Positions 4,292 to 5,417 of a DNA stretch of 5,417 nucleotides are shown here, in pieces. Source of the DNA: Methanomicrobiales archaeon (lineage in GTDB: Archaea > Halobacteriota > Syntropharchaeia > Alkanophagales > Methanospirareceae). The DNA lies in the NCBI GenBank assembly GCA_003160755.1, contig QEXZ01000108.1, forward strand, positions 1 through 5,417, read 5' to 3'. Below the pieces are notes generated by a model that was not told the origin of the DNA, made no database searches, and saw only the letters and a list, made by a program, of their open reading frames with translations. A program made the translations under genes and the position numbers. The first letter of the stretch is position 1; each line of letters starts with the position of its first letter.

Positions 4292-4528
4292 ATGTTAGCA
4301 GTCGAATTACCGCTTATCGGGAGTTATATCGGCAAAAAACTGCTTGAGAAGATTTACCCAGATATAGCTTTATATCGGAAAATAAGCATTCATTTTCGCA
4401 AAATATCTAATTATCAGACAGCCTCTTTATTGCGGGGTGGCGTGTTTAGTTGCAAACCCCGCTTCTCACCTCGCAGCCCACCACGCAACTTTTTTTTTCT
4501 GCGAGTGCATTCTGCAAGGTGCAATTGA
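4292..4528 (+). CDS. Uncertain ORF running into the right repeat array
   Basis: The start is strong: GGAGGGG at 4281-4287 with five bases to the ATG, and a candidate TATA box upstream. The first 45 or so residues (MLAVELPLIGSYIGKKLLEK..., ending near TASLL) look like ordinary protein, with an N-terminal amphipathic or hydrophobic segment. From about residue 47 the frame is a translation of the repeat (GGVFSCKPRFSPRSPPRN...), including its TGA stop. The likely reading is a gene whose 3' part was replaced or cut off by repeat arrival. A genuine short protein is the alternative. The family is not recognised. Confidence 0.4.
   Translation: MLAVELPLIGSYIGKKLLEKIYPDIALYRKISIHFRKISNYQTASLLRGGVFSCKPRFSPRSPPRNFFFLRVHSARCN
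4432..4462. repeat. Perfect 7-bp inverted repeat at the edge of the right array
   Basis: GCGGGGT (4432-4438) pairs with ACCCCGC (4456-4462) around 17 bases. It contains TTTAGTTGC (4445-4453), the same boundary motif that the left array has at 135-143 within its own inverted repeat. A hairpin at the start of each array hints at a defined element end. Confidence 0.5.
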
Positions 4529-5026
4529 TTTTGCGGCGCTGCGGATGCGGAGTTGGAGGCGTGGCAGGCTTTGCACATAAGCCCTAACTTTTAGCTGACT
4601 TTTAAGTGCCAACCCCACGTAGCACATCGCAGCCCACCGTGCAAATTTTTTCGGCGACTGCAATTTGCAAGGTGCAATTGATTTTGCGGAGCTGCGAAGC
4701 GAAGCGGAGTTGTGGGGCGTAGCCGGCTTTGCACCTAAACTTTAACTTTTAGCAAACTTTTAGGCACCAACCCCGCGTAGCACATCGCAGCCCACCACGC
4801 AGCTTTTTCAGCAGCTTTTTCTGCAAGTGCGTTCTGCAAGGTGCAATGATTTTGCGGCGCTGCTTTATGTGCCAACCCCGCGTAGCACATCGCAGCCCAC
4901 CATGCAATTTTTCGGCGAGTGCAATTTGCGAAAGTGCAATTGATTTTGCGGAGCTGCGGATGCGGAGTTGCGGGGCGTGGTAGGCTTTGCACCTGAGCCT
5001 AACTTTTGGCAGACTTGCGGGTTTTA
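4445..5026 (+). repeat. Right array: four tandem units of the same repeat family
   Basis: Units lie at about 4445-4605, 4606-4762, 4763-4868 and 4869-5026, so most are near 157 bp and the third is truncated at about 106 bp (it ends GGCGCTGCTTTAT). GATTTTGCGG occurs at 4527-4536, 4680-4689, 4848-4857 and 4942-4951. CGCAGCCCACC occurs at 4472-4482, 4628-4638, 4786-4796 and 4891-4901. Orientation is the same as in the left array. Each full unit runs from GTGCCAACCCCRCGTAGCAC, through TGCA- and TGCGG-rich centres, to GGCTTTGCACCTRAGCCTAAC and a T-rich joint. Minus-strand frames across it read peptides such as AWWAAMCYAGL repeatedly, which only reflects the repeat. The array separates the plus-strand cargo from a minus-strand gene relic. 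Confidence 0.92.
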
Positions 5027-5151
5027 AAAATAATAAACTTTCCAGCTTTTAGCTCCCACAACCTTTTCCAATCCACTACAACCACTATAACCCCTGCGAT
5101 TGATGCCGATGCTATTGGGAGAGAGTATGCAAATTTTCGGATGTTTATTTT
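4999..5151 (-). pseudogene. 3' remnant of a minus-strand membrane-protein gene
   Basis: A minus-strand frame is open from 5151 down to a TAG at 4999-5001. It reads, in part, FAYSLPIASASIAGVIVVV then DWKRLWELKAGKFIIFKTR. The hydrophobic segment followed by a W-rich basic tail looks like the last membrane helix and C-terminus of an integral membrane protein, possibly a transporter. An in-frame TGA (5154-5152) cuts it off upstream and no ATG is present, so it is most likely a decayed fragment. Its stop codon is supplied by the repeat edge GCCTAAC, exactly as for the XRE gene at 641. The exact family cannot be named from about 50 residues. Confidence 0.5.
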
Positions 5152-5164
5152 TCAATAATTCCAA

Positions 5165-5172
5165 TTTATAGT
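5165..5172 (+). promoter_or_regulatory. Candidate TATA box for cutA
   Basis: TTTATAGT lies about 50 bp upstream of the cutA start. A transcript beginning near 5194 would carry the GAGGT at 5206-5210 in a short leader. The AT-rich surroundings make other placements possible. Confidence 0.45.
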
Positions 5173-5217
5173 ATGAATTAATTGCGATTAAATAAAAGAT
5201 GTGAAGAGGTAATGATG

Positions 5218-5417
5218 ATGGAAGAATATATTCAGGTGGTTACAGCCATAGAGAAAAGGGAGGACGCTGAAAAAATAGCCAAAGCCTTAGTAGAAAAAAG
5301 GCTGGCTGCCTGTGTCCAGATATTGGGACCGATAGTAAGCACTTACTGGTGGAAAGGCACTATCGAGAGAGCGGAAGAATGGTTATGCATCATCAAAAGC
5401 AAGAAAAAACTCTATGA
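5218..5417 (+). CDS. cutA: CutA-like divalent-cation tolerance protein, N-terminal part
   Basis: The first 66 residues are in the window and the gene continues beyond it; the family is usually a little over 100 residues long. The characteristic pieces are present in order: an opening strand YIQVVTAIEKREDAEKIAK (4-22), then VEKRLAACVQI (25-35) with the conserved AAC, GPIVSTYWWKG (37-47) and the EEWLCIIKSKKK stretch (53-64). CutA proteins form trimers with a ferredoxin-like, PII-related fold. They were named for copper tolerance in bacteria, but their physiological role is unsettled. Three consecutive ATG codons occur at 5212, 5215 and 5218. I choose the last because the GAGGT at 5206-5210 is best spaced for it; 5215 is also possible. 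It has its own promoter and appears unrelated to the membrane modules to the left. Confidence 0.95.
   Translation, partial: MEEYIQVVTAIEKREDAEKIAKALVEKRLAACVQILGPIVSTYWWKGTIERAEEWLCIIKSKKKLY

Noticed and set aside
4466..4992. Minus-strand frames with repeated WWAAMCYAGL peptides
   Set aside because: The repetition follows the DNA unit, whose length is not a multiple of three between copies, and there are no start signals. This is not a repeat protein.
135..5026. CRISPR array
   Set aside because: Units are long, degenerate and nearly contiguous, without identical short repeats or unique spacers of constant size, and no cas gene is present.

Overview
The window looks archaeal, most likely from a euryarchaeal lineage (inference). 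Genes are preceded by TATA boxes of the TTTATATA type, usually with a purine-rich stretch upstream, and by GGAGG or GAGGTGAT ribosome binding sites. DUF2178-type membrane proteins and paired helix-turn-helix regulators are common in archaeal genomes. The coding part is AT-rich and made almost entirely of small membrane proteins and their regulators. No rRNA, tRNA or CRISPR array was seen.

Layout. 1-88 may be the 3' end of a plus-strand gene. 135-646 is a GC-rich block of about four degenerate repeat units. 641-2273 is a minus-strand operon read from right to left: three diverged DUF2178-like membrane proteins (1854-2273, 1241-1807, 847-1230), then a 69-residue XRE-type repressor (641-850) translationally coupled by an ATGA overlap. 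2286-2425 is a compact divergent promoter with two facing TATA boxes, phased TTTAC/GTAAA half-sites and an 11-bp inverted repeat. To the right, on the plus strand, lie an overlooked 53-residue two-helix membrane protein (2426-2587), a membrane-anchored winged-helix regulator (2766-3245), two membrane proteins sharing an N-terminal KAEENAKR segment (3328-3597, 3616-4110), a probable start fragment of an ABC-2 permease (4175-4234) and an uncertain ORF (4292-4528) that runs into a second repeat block. 4445-5026 is that block: four more units of the same family, same orientation, about 106-158 bp each. A minus-strand relic of a membrane protein (4999-5151) follows, then the beginning of cutA (from 5218), which leaves the window.

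How it may work together. Both halves pair a small DNA-binding regulator with small integral membrane proteins of unknown function and share one regulatory region. This resembles a membrane stress-response or transporter-accessory module (inference). The XRE protein probably represses its own operon. The winged-helix protein carries its own membrane anchor, so it could couple a membrane signal to transcription. It is flanked by two copies of a roughly 90-bp element containing two hairpins that are retained despite base changes. The 3.8-kb cargo lies between two direct repeat arrays, a configuration that could allow loss or duplication by recombination. Both arrays sit where genes converge, and in both the repeat edge supplies the stop codon of the adjoining minus-strand reading frame.
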